Shown: positions 1 to 6,262 of the stretch, in pieces
Layout: each line of letters begins with the position of its first letter
How positions within the stretch are numbered: the stretch's first letter is position 1
Source: Deltaproteobacteria bacterium UBA5799
Lineage (GTDB): Bacteria > Desulfobacterota > GWC2-55-46
Reading direction: 5' to 3'
DNA length: 9,190 bases
Assembly (NCBI GenBank): GCA_002418185.1
Contig: DIDN01000095.1
Span: 1-9,190 of the forward strand
Made by a program: the position numbers and the translations under genes
Notes under the pieces: generated by a model
Database searches by the model: none
What the model saw: only the letters and a program-made list of their open reading frames with translations
Told to the model about the DNA's origin: nothing

Positions 1-1
1 T

Positions 2-1012
2 TCAGAGCGGGAAAAGGCGGCGGGGGTCGTGGCCGCGTCCTCGGGCAACCACGCGCAGGGGGTGGCCTGGGCCGCGGCGCTGCTCGGCGTGAAATCCCTC
101 ATAGTCATGCCCGAGACTACACCCATCGTAAAGTTCGTGGCCACGAGGGGATACGGCGGCGAGGTGATCGTCCGGGGAAGGAACTTCATCGAGTCGTACG
201 CCGCCGCAAAGGAGATTTCCGCCCAACAAGGGCTCGCCTTCATCCATCCCTTTGACGACCATTCCATAATCGCGGGGCAGGGCACCATAGGTCTTGAGAT
301 AATCGAGGCCTCGCCCGACGCTGACGCCGTCATCGTCCCGGTGGGCGGCGGCGGCCTCATCTCGGGCATAGCGTCTATTGTCAAGGAGAAGAACCCAAAG
401 GTGAAGGTGGTAGGGGTCGAGGCCGCGGCTTCGAGCTCTTGCATGGAGTCCCTTAGAAGGGGCAAGCCCTCGGAGGTCGAGCAGAGGCCGACCATAGCCG
501 ACGGCATAGCCGTTAAGCGGCCGGGCGAGAAGACCTTCGGTATAATAAGAAAGCTTGTGGACGATGTCTACGGCGTCGGCGAGGACTCGATAGCGTGGGC
601 CATTGTGCAGCTCCTTGAGAGGAAAAAGCTCGTGGTCGAGGGCGCCGGGGCGGTAGGCGTGGCGGCGGCCATAGAAGGTAAGCTACCTGAATCCGTAAGG
701 AAGGCCGTTTTCGTCCTTAGCGGCGGCAATATCGACGTAACTACACTCGACAGGATTATAAGGCTCGGGCTTATAAGGGAGGGGAGGATAATGAGGCTCT
801 CGGCCCTCATACCGGACGAGCCGGGCTCCCTTGCCCGGCTTACGGCGGACATTGCGGCGCTCAAGGCCAATATCCTTCACGTGATACACGAGAGGGAGGC
901 GGTGTCAGCGCCCATCAACACCATCCGGCTCGAAATAGTGCTTGAGACCGAAGGCCACGGGCATTCGGAAAGGATAAGGAAAGAGCTTAAGGGGAAAGGG
1001 TACGGGATATGA
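2..1012 (+). CDS. ilvA: Threonine ammonia-lyase (threonine dehydratase) with C-terminal ACT domain, 5' end outside the window
   Basis: PLP enzyme that deaminates threonine to 2-oxobutanoate and ammonia, normally the first step of isoleucine synthesis. The frame is open from base 2, so the GTG at 29 is internal. Visible fold-type II motifs are AASSGNHAQG near the start of the fragment, the phosphate-binding glycine loop VGGGGL (341-358) and SGGNID (719-736). The last ~75 residues (from about 780) have an ACT-like pattern with DEPGSL, which in this family binds an allosteric amino acid. The missing ~70-80 N-terminal residues would carry the PLP lysine. The single ACT domain and implied length near 400 residues fit the medium-length class, for which biosynthetic and catabolic roles cannot be separated by sequence alone. 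A serine/threonine dehydratase specificity remains possible. It converges on the zinc-ribbon gene, 59 bp away. Confidence 0.93.
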   Translation, partial: SEREKAAGVVAASSGNHAQGVAWAAALLGVKSLIVMPETTPIVKFVATRGYGGEVIVRGRNFIESYAAAKEISAQQGLAFIHPFDDHSIIAGQGTIGLEIIEASPDADAVIVPVGGGGLISGIASIVKEKNPKVKVVGVEAAASSSCMESLRRGKPSEVEQRPTIADGIAVKRPGEKTFGIIRKLVDDVYGVGEDSIAWAIVQLLERKKLVVEGAGAVGVAAAIEGKLPESVRKAVFVLSGGNIDVTTLDRIIRLGLIREGRIMRLSALIPDEPGSLARLTADIAALKANILHVIHEREAVSAPINTIRLEIVLETEGHGHSERIRKELKGKGYGI

Positions 1013-1056
1013 CCCCGGCATTCAAATACGGAGTGGGACTTTGCCAGTCTGAAAGG

Positions 1057-1077
1057 ACCTGACCCAGGTTATTATTT
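1057..1077 (+). terminator. Weak terminator-like hairpin after the threonine ammonia-lyase gene
   Basis: ACCTG (1057-1061), loop ACC, CAGGT (1065-1069), then TATTATTT. The stem has only 5 bp and the T tract is interrupted. It lies 45 bp after the ilvA stop and runs into the stop codon of the convergent gene. It may end ilvA transcription, but the signal is weak. Confidence 0.25.
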
Positions 1078-1350
1078 GTCCTTCCACCTCTTAAGGAGCT
1101 TCATCCTCCCCAGGGCCATCTCGCGGGCCTCTTCCTTCGAGACGTTCTGTGAGGTCATCATGGCGGAAGAGAGTTTCTCCAGCATCTCCTCTTTGGTTAT
1201 ATCCGGCTCGGTGAACTGCCCCTTCCAGTAGCAGTACCTGCAGTAATATGTGTTCATCACGGCGACGTTGGCCTCTGAGCCGAACTCGTCCCTGCCCATT
1301 ATCAGCATGCCGCAGCTGTGGCAAACCGGTCCTGGTAGTATCTCAGCCAT
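1072..1350 (-). CDS. Small zinc-ribbon protein (putative zinc ribbon family), 92 aa
   Basis: A small, probably cytosolic protein of unknown function. Two CxxC knuckles are visible, C10-HS-C13 followed by GM, and C37-RY-C40 followed by YWKGQF, then EPDITKEEM. This C-x2-C-G-M ... Y-C-x2-C-Y-x2-G-x-F-x2-P-D-x-T-x-E-E-M pattern is that of the putative zinc ribbon family (zf-ribbon_2 type), and four cysteines suit one structural zinc. The C-terminal half is a charged, probably helical tail rich in Lys, Glu and Met. There is no signal peptide or membrane segment. The ATG is preceded by GGGAGG about 12 bases upstream. It is the last gene of the hisIE-HIT unit, 27 bp after the HIT stop codon. Metal binding is well supported; partner and role are unknown. 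Confidence 0.85.
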   Translation of the reverse strand: MAEILPGPVCHSCGMLIMGRDEFGSEANVAVMNTYYCRYCYWKGQFTEPDITKEEMLEKLSSAMMTSQNVSKEEAREMALGRMKLLKRWKDK

Positions 1351-1377
1351 ACTCTTTTCTCGCGCCTCCCTTTTCTC

Positions 1378-1716
1378 TTATCCCATCCTGCCGAGGAGCG
1401 GCCTGCCTGCCATGAAGTGCATGTGCAGGTGGAAGACCGTCTGGCCGCCCTCCTCGTTGGTGTTTATGATTGTTCGGAAACCCCTCTTGTCAAGCCCGAG
1501 CTTTACTGCCAGCGCCTTTGCCGTCTCGAGCATCTCTGAAAGCAGCTCCCTGTCATCGCAGTCCATGAGCGTCGCGTAGTGCTCCTTAGGTATGACAAGC
1601 AAGTGCGTGGGCGCCTGCGGGTTTATGTCCTTGACGACCACGAGCCTTTCGCTCTCGTGGACGACCTCGGCTTTCGCCTCTTTCCTCCCTATCACGCAGA
1701 ATATGCAGTCGCTCAT
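1378..1716 (-). CDS. HIT-family (histidine triad) nucleotide hydrolase, 112 aa
   Basis: HinT/PKCI-type protein; family members hydrolyse AMP-lysine, other phosphoramidates or AMP conjugates in the cytosol. The catalytic triad H96-L-H98-M-H100 follows NTNEEGGQTVF. The N terminus has C4-IF-C7, and H46 follows the conserved HLLVIPK segment; CxxC with such histidines forms a structural zinc site in some family members. The length is normal for a single HIT domain. Its ATG overlaps the hisIE stop by 4 bp (ATGA), which suggests translational coupling. A HIT gene beside a late histidine-pathway gene might act on an adenylated by-product, but that is inference from context. The C-terminal GRPLLGRMG replaces the more usual tryptophan-containing end. 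Confidence 0.93.
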   Translation of the reverse strand: MSDCIFCVIGRKEAKAEVVHESERLVVVKDINPQAPTHLLVIPKEHYATLMDCDDRELLSEMLETAKALAVKLGLDKRGFRTIINTNEEGGQTVFHLHMHFMAGRPLLGRMG

Positions 1717-2387
1717 TTCCCGCCCCGCGCCTCCTTTTCGGCTATCCCTGAAATCCCGAAGCGCCTCGCGAGCTCGCCGAAGACCTCGTCAACGCCGATG
1801 CCCTTCAACGAAAGGAGGACGAGGCAGTGGAAGAGGAGGTCCGAGAGCTCGTACACCACCTGGCCGTTGTCATTGTAGTTTGCGGCTTCCAGAAGCTCGC
1901 CCGACTCCTCCTCTATCTTGTCCAGTATCTTCGTAAGGCCCCTGGCATATAGCGAGGCGACATAGGACTTTGCGGGATCGGCGTCCTTCCTCTCGGCAAG
2001 GACCCTCATGAGCTCGGTCAGCACCGCCGGGCCCGAGGGCTTTACCTCTCCCCCGTCGAGGGCCCTGTAAAAACAGGTCCTCTCGCCCGTGTGGCACGCC
2101 GGCCCCCTGGGCTCGACGAGCAGGAGGAGCGTGTCCCCGTCGCAGTCGTACCTTATCGAGCGGACCTCCTGGAAGTTCCCGGAGGACTCGCCCTTCTGCC
2201 AGAGCCTCCCCCGGGAGCGGCTGAAGTAGTGCGCCCTGCCGGTAGCGATGGTCTTCTCGATGGCGACTTTATCCATCCAGGCCATCATGAGGACCTCTGA
2301 CGTCCGGGAGTCCTGAGCTATGGCAGGCACGAGCCCGTTCTCATTGAACTTCACCGGGCTTATGTCGAACTGAATCGGTTCTTCCAT
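1713..2387 (-). CDS. hisIE: Bifunctional phosphoribosyl-AMP cyclohydrolase / phosphoribosyl-ATP pyrophosphatase, 224 aa
   Basis: Fusion enzyme for steps 2 and 3 of histidine synthesis: HisE removes pyrophosphate from PR-ATP and HisI opens the adenine ring of PR-AMP. HisI occupies about residues 1-110, with WQKGESSGN (63-71), the metal-binding stretch D81-C82-D83-G-D85, ACHTG (C98) and C105; the three cysteines are the expected zinc ligands and the aspartates the magnesium ligands. HisE covers about 121-215, with EEESGE (159-164) and ELSDLL (180-185). The frame stays open to an ATG at 2480, but the added 31 residues do not look like HisI, so ATG 2387 is preferred; ATG 2399 is the other option. 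Neither has a clear Shine-Dalgarno sequence. It heads the unit with the HIT and zinc-ribbon genes and is divergent from pdhA. Confidence 0.93.
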   Translation of the reverse strand: MEEPIQFDISPVKFNENGLVPAIAQDSRTSEVLMMAWMDKVAIEKTIATGRAHYFSRSRGRLWQKGESSGNFQEVRSIRYDCDGDTLLLLVEPRGPACHTGERTCFYRALDGGEVKPSGPAVLTELMRVLAERKDADPAKSYVASLYARGLTKILDKIEEESGELLEAANYNDNGQVVYELSDLLFHCLVLLSLKGIGVDEVFGELARRFGISGIAEKEARGGK

Positions 2388-2397
2388 ACAGGCGGAC

Positions 2398-2406
2398 ATG
2401 ATACCA
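2398..2406 (-). promoter_or_regulatory. Candidate extended -10 promoter for hisIE
   Basis: Read on the minus strand, TGGTATCAT matches an extended -10 element (TGn plus TATCAT, 5 of 6 to TATAAT). No good -35 lies at the usual distance. Transcription would begin near 2391, about 4 bases before ATG 2387, which would make the hisIE message almost leaderless and would exclude the ATG at 2399. Motif match only. Confidence 0.3.
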
Positions 2407-2448
2407 TGCGGTTTTCCACGAATTCCAGTATTTTGAGAGGGTCCTTTC

Positions 2449-2503
2449 CGGACGGGCGACAGCGCCTGGGATGTTTTCATGTAAGCCGGTTGTCGCCTGT
2501 CCG
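2449..2503. repeat. 13-bp inverted repeat in the hisIE-pdhA divergent region
   Basis: CGGACGGGCGACA (2449-2461) and TGTCGCCTGTCCG (2491-2503) are reverse complements except for one position, which would be a G-U pair in RNA. The spacer is 29 bp. The arms sit upstream of both predicted promoters, about 40-50 bp from each, as expected of an operator for divergent genes. Alternatively it is a hairpin in a longer leader transcript. Confidence 0.5.
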
Positions 2504-2514
2504 ACGGAATGCTC

Positions 2515-2535
2515 GGCGTTGCCAGCGGCAGCGCC
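2515..2535. repeat. Compact near-palindrome just upstream of the pdhA -35 box
   Basis: GGCGTTGCC (2515-2523), loop AGC, GGCAGCGCC (2527-2535): nine pairs, one of them a T-G mismatch. It ends 4 bp before the predicted pdhA -35. No T tract follows, so it is not an obvious terminator; an operator half-site pair is a more natural reading. Confidence 0.45.
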
Positions 2536-2539
2536 CGCC

Positions 2540-2568
2540 TTGACGGTCAGGTTTTTGGCTGATAGACT
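2540..2568 (+). promoter_or_regulatory. Sigma70-type promoter of pdhA, predicted to give a leaderless mRNA
   Basis: TTGACG (2540-2545, 5 of 6 to consensus), 17-bp spacer, TAGACT (2563-2568, 4 of 6). Transcription would start about 7 bp after the -10, on or next to the A of the pdhA ATG at 2575. The TAG inside the -10 box (2563-2565) is an in-frame stop for pdhA, and the six bases after the -10 (TCCTCT) contain no Shine-Dalgarno sequence. Confidence 0.6.
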
Positions 2569-2574
2569 TCCTCT

Positions 2575-3642
2575 ATGCCTGCAAAGACCGTCTCAAGCTC
2601 CGAGACAAAAAGCGTCCAGATTATCGACGAGAGTGGCGGGGCCGATGAGTCTCTCCTGAGCGGCTTTTCCGGGGAGGACTTCCGGCGCTTCTTCGAGACG
2701 ATAATCCTCGCCCGGACGTTCAACCACAGGGCCCTGAGCCTCCAGAGGGAGGGGCGCCTCGGCACCTATGCGTCCATACTGGGGCAGGAAGCCTCCCAGA
2801 TAGGCACGGCGCTCGCCTTCGGCGAAGAGGACTGGCTCTTCCCGACCTTCAGGGAATCAGGCGTCTACATAGCAAGGGGCTACCCCATATGGATGCTCTA
2901 CCGCTACTGGGCGGGGGACGAGCGCGGGATGCAGGCCCCGCCGGGCTTTTACCTCTTCCCCATGAGCGTGCCCGTGGGCACGCAGATACCGCACGCAACC
3001 GGAGCGGCCTGGGCCATGAAGCTCAAGGGGCACAGGAAAGCGGCCGCGGTCTACTTCGGCGACGGCGGGTCGTCAAAGGGCGACTTCCACGAAGGGCTCA
3101 ACTTCGCCGGGGTCTTCAAGGTGCCGGCCATCTTCATATGCCAGAACAACCAGTGGGCCATATCGGTGCCGAGGGCCAGGCAGACCGCCGCGAAGACCAT
3201 CGCCGAGCGGGCCTTCGGCTACGGCTTCGAGGGCGTCCAGGTGGACGGCAACGACATAACCGCCGTATACAAGGTGACGAGGGACGCGATAGAGAAGGCC
3301 AAGGCAGGCGGGGGGCCTACGCTCATAGAGTGCTTCACCTACCGACTCGACGACCACACGACAGCCGACGACTCCTCGCGTTACAGGAGCGACTCGGAGG
3401 TCGAGTACTGGAAGGAGAGGGAGCCGCTCAAAAGGCTCAGGACCTACATGGAAAAGAAGGGCTGGTGGTCCAGGGAATACGAGGACGGGGTGACGAAAAG
3501 TGCCGAGGAGAGGGTCGACTCGGAGATAAGGAAGGCCGAGGCATTCGAGGCCCCGGACCCGGCTGACATCATACAATACACATACGGCTCGCTCACCCCG
3601 AGGCAGGGCCGGGAGCTTAAGGAGCTAAAGTGGCGAGGCTGA
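2575..3642 (+). CDS. pdhA: Pyruvate dehydrogenase E1 component, alpha subunit, 355 aa
   Basis: Thiamine-diphosphate subunit of E1 (alpha2beta2), which decarboxylates pyruvate and, with the beta subunit, reductively acetylates the E2 lipoyl group. The ThDP/Mg motif runs from G162-D-G to N191-N192, about 30 residues apart as expected. GQEASQIG and RLDDHTTADD (257-266, containing the conserved active-site loop histidine H261) match Bacillus-type PdhA more than the single-chain AceE type. About 40 residues precede the core and show no targeting signal. ATG 2575 is the only reasonable start: an in-frame TAG lies four codons upstream and no other ATG or GTG start occurs before the conserved core. 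There is no ribosome-binding site. It overlaps pdhB by 13 bp. A branched-chain 2-oxoacid substrate cannot be excluded by sequence alone. Confidence 0.93.
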   Translation: MPAKTVSSSETKSVQIIDESGGADESLLSGFSGEDFRRFFETIILARTFNHRALSLQREGRLGTYASILGQEASQIGTALAFGEEDWLFPTFRESGVYIARGYPIWMLYRYWAGDERGMQAPPGFYLFPMSVPVGTQIPHATGAAWAMKLKGHRKAAAVYFGDGGSSKGDFHEGLNFAGVFKVPAIFICQNNQWAISVPRARQTAAKTIAERAFGYGFEGVQVDGNDITAVYKVTRDAIEKAKAGGGPTLIECFTYRLDDHTTADDSSRYRSDSEVEYWKEREPLKRLRTYMEKKGWWSREYEDGVTKSAEERVDSEIRKAEAFEAPDPADIIQYTYGSLTPRQGRELKELKWRG

Positions 3643-4592
3643 ACCTCGTGCAGGCAATAAACCAGGCCCTCGCCCAGGAAATGGAGCGGGACAGGGACGT
3701 CATCGTCATCGGCGAGGACGTGGGGAAGGACGGAGGGGTCTTCAGGGTCACCCAGGGCCTTCTGGACAGGTTCGGGCCCGACAGGGTCATGGACACCCCG
3801 CTTTCGGAGCTCGGCATCATAGGCTCGGCAGTAGGGCTTGCGGCCTACGGCATGAAGCCCGTTGCCGAGATACAGTTCATGGGGTTTACGTACGCCGGGC
3901 TTGAGCAGCTCTTCTCGCACGCCGCGCGCATCCGGTCCCGTTCCCGGAACCGCTATACATGCCCGATGGTGGTCCGCACTCCCTACGGCATAGGCATAAA
4001 GCCGCCGGAGCTGCATTCCGAGTCCACTGAGGCGCTCTTCTGCCACATGCCTGGGCTCAAGGTGGTAGTGCCGTCAGACCCGTACAGCGCCAAGGGTCTC
4101 CTTGCCTCGGCCATCAGGGACCCGGACCCTGTCCTCTTTCTTGAGGCGTCGAGGCTTTACAGGTCGATAAAAGCCGAGGTCCCGGAGGAGGAATACACAA
4201 TCCCTCTCGGCAAGGCTTCCGTTTATCAGGAGGGCAGCGACATAACCGTCGTCTCCTGGGGCACCATGCTCCACAGGGCCGCCGAGGCCTCCGAGGGCTT
4301 TGATTGCGAGATAATCGACCTCCGGACCCTCCGGCCTTATGACGAGGAGGCCGTGGTAAATTCGGTCAAAAAGACCGGACGGCTCGTAATAGTGTACGAG
4401 GCCACGCGGATAGGGGGCCTCGGGGCCGAGATTGCCGCCCTGGCCGCCGAAGAGGCGTTCGAGTACCTGAAGGCCCCGGTAATCAGGATCGCCGCCCCTG
4501 ACGCGGTAATCCCCATGGCGAGGCTCGAGGACCACTACGTGCCCGCTCCCTGGAGGATCAGGGCGGCTTTTGAAAAGGTGATGCAGTACTGA
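3630..4592 (+). CDS. pdhB: Pyruvate dehydrogenase E1 component, beta subunit, 320 aa
   Basis: Transketolase-type beta subunit that completes the E1 active site. GEDVG (28-32) carries the glutamate E29 expected to activate the thiamine ring. DTPLSELGIIG and PGLKVVVPSDPYSAKGLL are family hallmarks, and the C-terminal transketolase domain includes DLRTLRPYD. The usual HSQ before the PGLKVV segment reads HSE here. The start is GTG at 3630, supported by AAGGAG (3619-3624) five bases before it, inside the end of pdhA; this 13-bp overlap implies coupled, stoichiometric translation of the two E1 chains. Length is normal for the family. A 99-bp gap separates it from pdhC. Confidence 0.94.
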   Translation: MARLNLVQAINQALAQEMERDRDVIVIGEDVGKDGGVFRVTQGLLDRFGPDRVMDTPLSELGIIGSAVGLAAYGMKPVAEIQFMGFTYAGLEQLFSHAARIRSRSRNRYTCPMVVRTPYGIGIKPPELHSESTEALFCHMPGLKVVVPSDPYSAKGLLASAIRDPDPVLFLEASRLYRSIKAEVPEEEYTIPLGKASVYQEGSDITVVSWGTMLHRAAEASEGFDCEIIDLRTLRPYDEEAVVNSVKKTGRLVIVYEATRIGGLGAEIAALAAEEAFEYLKAPVIRIAAPDAVIPMARLEDHYVPAPWRIRAAFEKVMQY

Positions 4593-4691
4593 ATTGAAAG
4601 TCGCTCTTTTCCCTGATTTTGAGAGGCACCCTGGTTAGATATTCGCGGTAGCGACAAATCCTGCTTATCTTTTCTCCTTAGGAGGGCCACG
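4593..4691 (+). other. pdhB-pdhC spacer with a strong pdhC ribosome-binding site
   Basis: This 99-bp non-coding spacer is far looser than the overlapping pdhA-pdhB junction. AGGAGG (4680-4685) lies six bases before the pdhC ATG. GTCGCT (4600-4605) and AGCGAC (4650-4655) form a weak 6-bp inverted pair. I see no convincing promoter or terminator, so pdhC is most simply read from the pdhA transcript with its own efficient translation start. Confidence 0.55.
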
Positions 4692-5975
4692 ATGGAATTC
4701 GAATTCAAGCTGCCCGACCTCGGCGAGGGAATAACCGAGGGCGAGGTGGTGAAGTGGCGCGTAAGCGAGGGCGACCGCGTCGAGGAGCACCAGGTCGTCG
4801 TAGAGGTCGAGACCGACAAGGCCATCGTCGAGGTCCCTTCGCCGAGGGGAGGAAGGGTCGCGAGCATCAATAAGGGCGAGCGCGAGACAATCAACGTCGG
4901 CGAGACCCTTATGAAGATAGAGACCGAAGTCGCCGCCGGGGAGAAGGCCCCCGAGAAGAGAGCGGAGGAGGAGAAGAGGGCGAGGCCCCCGTCGGTGTCG
5001 GTAGTGGGCGCTCTCCCCGAAAAGGAAGAGATAACCGCTTCCCCCAAGGCCAGGGCCCTTGCCAAAAAGCTCGGCGTGGACCTCTCGACCGTGAAGGGGA
5101 CAGGCCCCGGGGGCATCGTAACCGAGGCGGACGTAAAGGCGGCCAGTGAAGGCAAGCCCGCCCCGCCGAAGGCGCCGGAAAGGGAGGAGGCCGAGAGGGC
5201 CTACGAGCCAAGGCTTCAAGAGAAGGCCGGGAAGCCTGCCGAGGAAAGGCCGCCGGGGCAGGACAAATATGGCGCGATAGAGCGCATCCCGATAAGGGGC
5301 GTAAGAAAGGCAATAGCCAAGAACCTTCTTGCGAGCCAGAGGACCGCCGCGTCAGTCACCGGCATGGACGACGCCGACGTGACCGAGCTCTGGGCCCTCC
5401 GGAAGCGGGAGGCGAAGGTGGCGAAGGAGAGAGGGGTGCACCTCACCTTCCTCCCGTTCTTCATGAAGGCCGCGCAGCACGCGCTTGCCGCTTACCCCAG
5501 GGTAAACGCCTCTGTCGACGAGCAGGGCGGAGAGATAATATTAAAGAAATACTACAACATCGGCTTTGCCGTGGACACGCCCGAGGGCCTCATGGTCTCG
5601 GTCGTCAAGGATGTTGAAAAAAAGACCATACTCGACCTTGCCGCGGAACTGCAGGAACTTTCCTTAAAGGCCAGGGAGAGGAAGATAAGCCTCGATGAAC
5701 TCAGGGGGTCTACATTCACCATAAGCAACTACGGGAGCTTCGGGGGCACCTACGCCACGCCCATAATAAACCACCCGGACGTGGCCATACTCGGCACGGG
5801 GAAGATAAGCGAGAGGCCCTGGGTGGTTAACGGGTCAGTGGCCATAAGGAGGGTGCTCCCTATTTCCTTCACCTTCGACCACCGGGTCATTGACGGCGCG
5901 GACGCGGCCCGCTTCGTTAACAAGATAGTGGCCTACCTCGAAGACCCTGGAAGGATATTCATAGAGAGCTCGTGA
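4692..5975 (+). CDS. pdhC: Dihydrolipoamide acetyltransferase, E2 of the pyruvate dehydrogenase complex, 427 aa
   Basis: Core acyltransferase that carries the acetyl group from E1 to CoA. One lipoyl domain (about 1-78) begins KLPDLGEGITEGEV and has the lipoylation site ETDKA at K43. A Glu/Lys/Pro-rich linker follows, then a peripheral subunit-binding domain (about 116-152, SPKARALAKKLGV ... GTGPGGIVTEADV), a second Ala/Pro/Glu-rich linker, and the catalytic domain from about 194 to the end, with LTFLPF, YYNIGFAVDT and INHPDVAILGTG. The active-site motif is D-H397-R-V-I-D401-G. The layout is the single-lipoyl Bacillus/Thermus type rather than the multi-lipoyl enterobacterial type. No E3 (lpd) gene follows within the window. 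A branched-chain or acetoin E2 is possible, but the pairing with a Bacillus-like E1 favours pyruvate. Confidence 0.93.
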   Translation: MEFEFKLPDLGEGITEGEVVKWRVSEGDRVEEHQVVVEVETDKAIVEVPSPRGGRVASINKGERETINVGETLMKIETEVAAGEKAPEKRAEEEKRARPPSVSVVGALPEKEEITASPKARALAKKLGVDLSTVKGTGPGGIVTEADVKAASEGKPAPPKAPEREEAERAYEPRLQEKAGKPAEERPPGQDKYGAIERIPIRGVRKAIAKNLLASQRTAASVTGMDDADVTELWALRKREAKVAKERGVHLTFLPFFMKAAQHALAAYPRVNASVDEQGGEIILKKYYNIGFAVDTPEGLMVSVVKDVEKKTILDLAAELQELSLKARERKISLDELRGSTFTISNYGSFGGTYATPIINHPDVAILGTGKISERPWVVNGSVAIRRVLPISFTFDHRVIDGADAARFVNKIVAYLEDPGRIFIESS

Positions 5976-6036
5976 GGACGGTAGCTCTCAAGCAACTGAA
6001 CATAGTCGTTTTCTGACTTGTTTGGAAGATGACTTT

Positions 6037-6052
6037 CCGCACTGCCGTGCGG
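6037..6052 (+). terminator. Small GC hairpin downstream of pdhC
   Basis: CCGCAC (6037-6042), loop TGCC, GTGCGG (6047-6052), followed by TTTAG. It is a perfect 6-bp stem 61 bp after the pdhC stop. The T run is only three bases, so it is at best a weak intrinsic terminator, or the boundary of the repeat module that starts 4 bp later. Confidence 0.3.
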
Positions 6053-6056
6053 TTTA

Positions 6057-6207
6057 GAGGGTAAGGCTCGCTTGCTAGCCTCCTCCCCGACCCCGTGAAC
6101 GGGCCCCTAAAGTCGCGGAGTTTACCCTGAGCGAAGCGAAGGGCCTCGTTCTACTTCCCCGGCCCGTTCACGCTCTTCCTCTCTTATGCTACGCTCGCCT
6201 TACCCTC
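6057..6207. repeat. Nested inverted-repeat module, left copy
   Basis: Outer arms GAGGGTAAGGC (6057-6067) and GCCTTACCCTC (6197-6207) are perfect 11-bp reverse complements. Inside them CGTGAACGGGCC (6094-6105) and GGCCCGTTCACG (6161-6172) are a perfect 12-bp pair, and at the tip CCCT (6125-6128) faces AGGG (6140-6143) around GAGCGAAGCGA. The three levels can fold as one long interrupted hairpin in RNA or a cruciform in DNA. The apical CCCTGAGCGAAGCGAAGGG resembles short palindromes that are dispersed in many bacterial genomes. Confidence 0.75.
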
Positions 6208-6262
6208 CGGGGGCTGTTGAAATACACAAAAATAATTATTTCATTGTTTTCAAAATACCCCG
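6208..6262. other. AT-rich centre between the two inverted-repeat modules
   Basis: A markedly AT-rich core in GC-rich surroundings. TTGAAA (6217-6222) and TTTCAA (6248-6253) are mirror elements, and AAATAATTATTT is a perfect 12-bp palindrome near the middle. No promoter with correct spacing was found on either strand. It acts as the axis between the modules. Confidence 0.5.

Noticed and set aside
2388..2480. N-terminal extension of hisIE to the ATG at 2480
   Set aside because: The extra 31 residues do not resemble HisI, there is no ribosome-binding site, and the stretch coincides with the dyad element and a candidate promoter.
3444..4046. Long minus-strand frame opposite pdhA/pdhB
   Set aside because: It lies antisense to strongly conserved genes, has no recognisable domain, and long open frames on the opposite strand are common in GC-rich DNA.
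2430..4626. Shared ATTTTGAGAGG at 2430-2440 and 4616-4626
   Set aside because: An 11-bp repeat is expected several times by chance in a window of this size, and the flanks do not match.
4535..5155. Minus-strand frame of about 206 codons opposite the E2 lipoyl region
   Set aside because: It is the antisense of the repetitive Glu/Lys/Pro-rich linker and gives Ser-rich low-complexity sequence, as expected of a shadow frame.
5964..5989. GAGAGCT/AGCTCTC 7-bp inverted pair spanning the pdhC stop codon
   Set aside because: It has a 12-base loop and no following T tract, and one arm is constrained by coding sequence; not convincing as a terminator.
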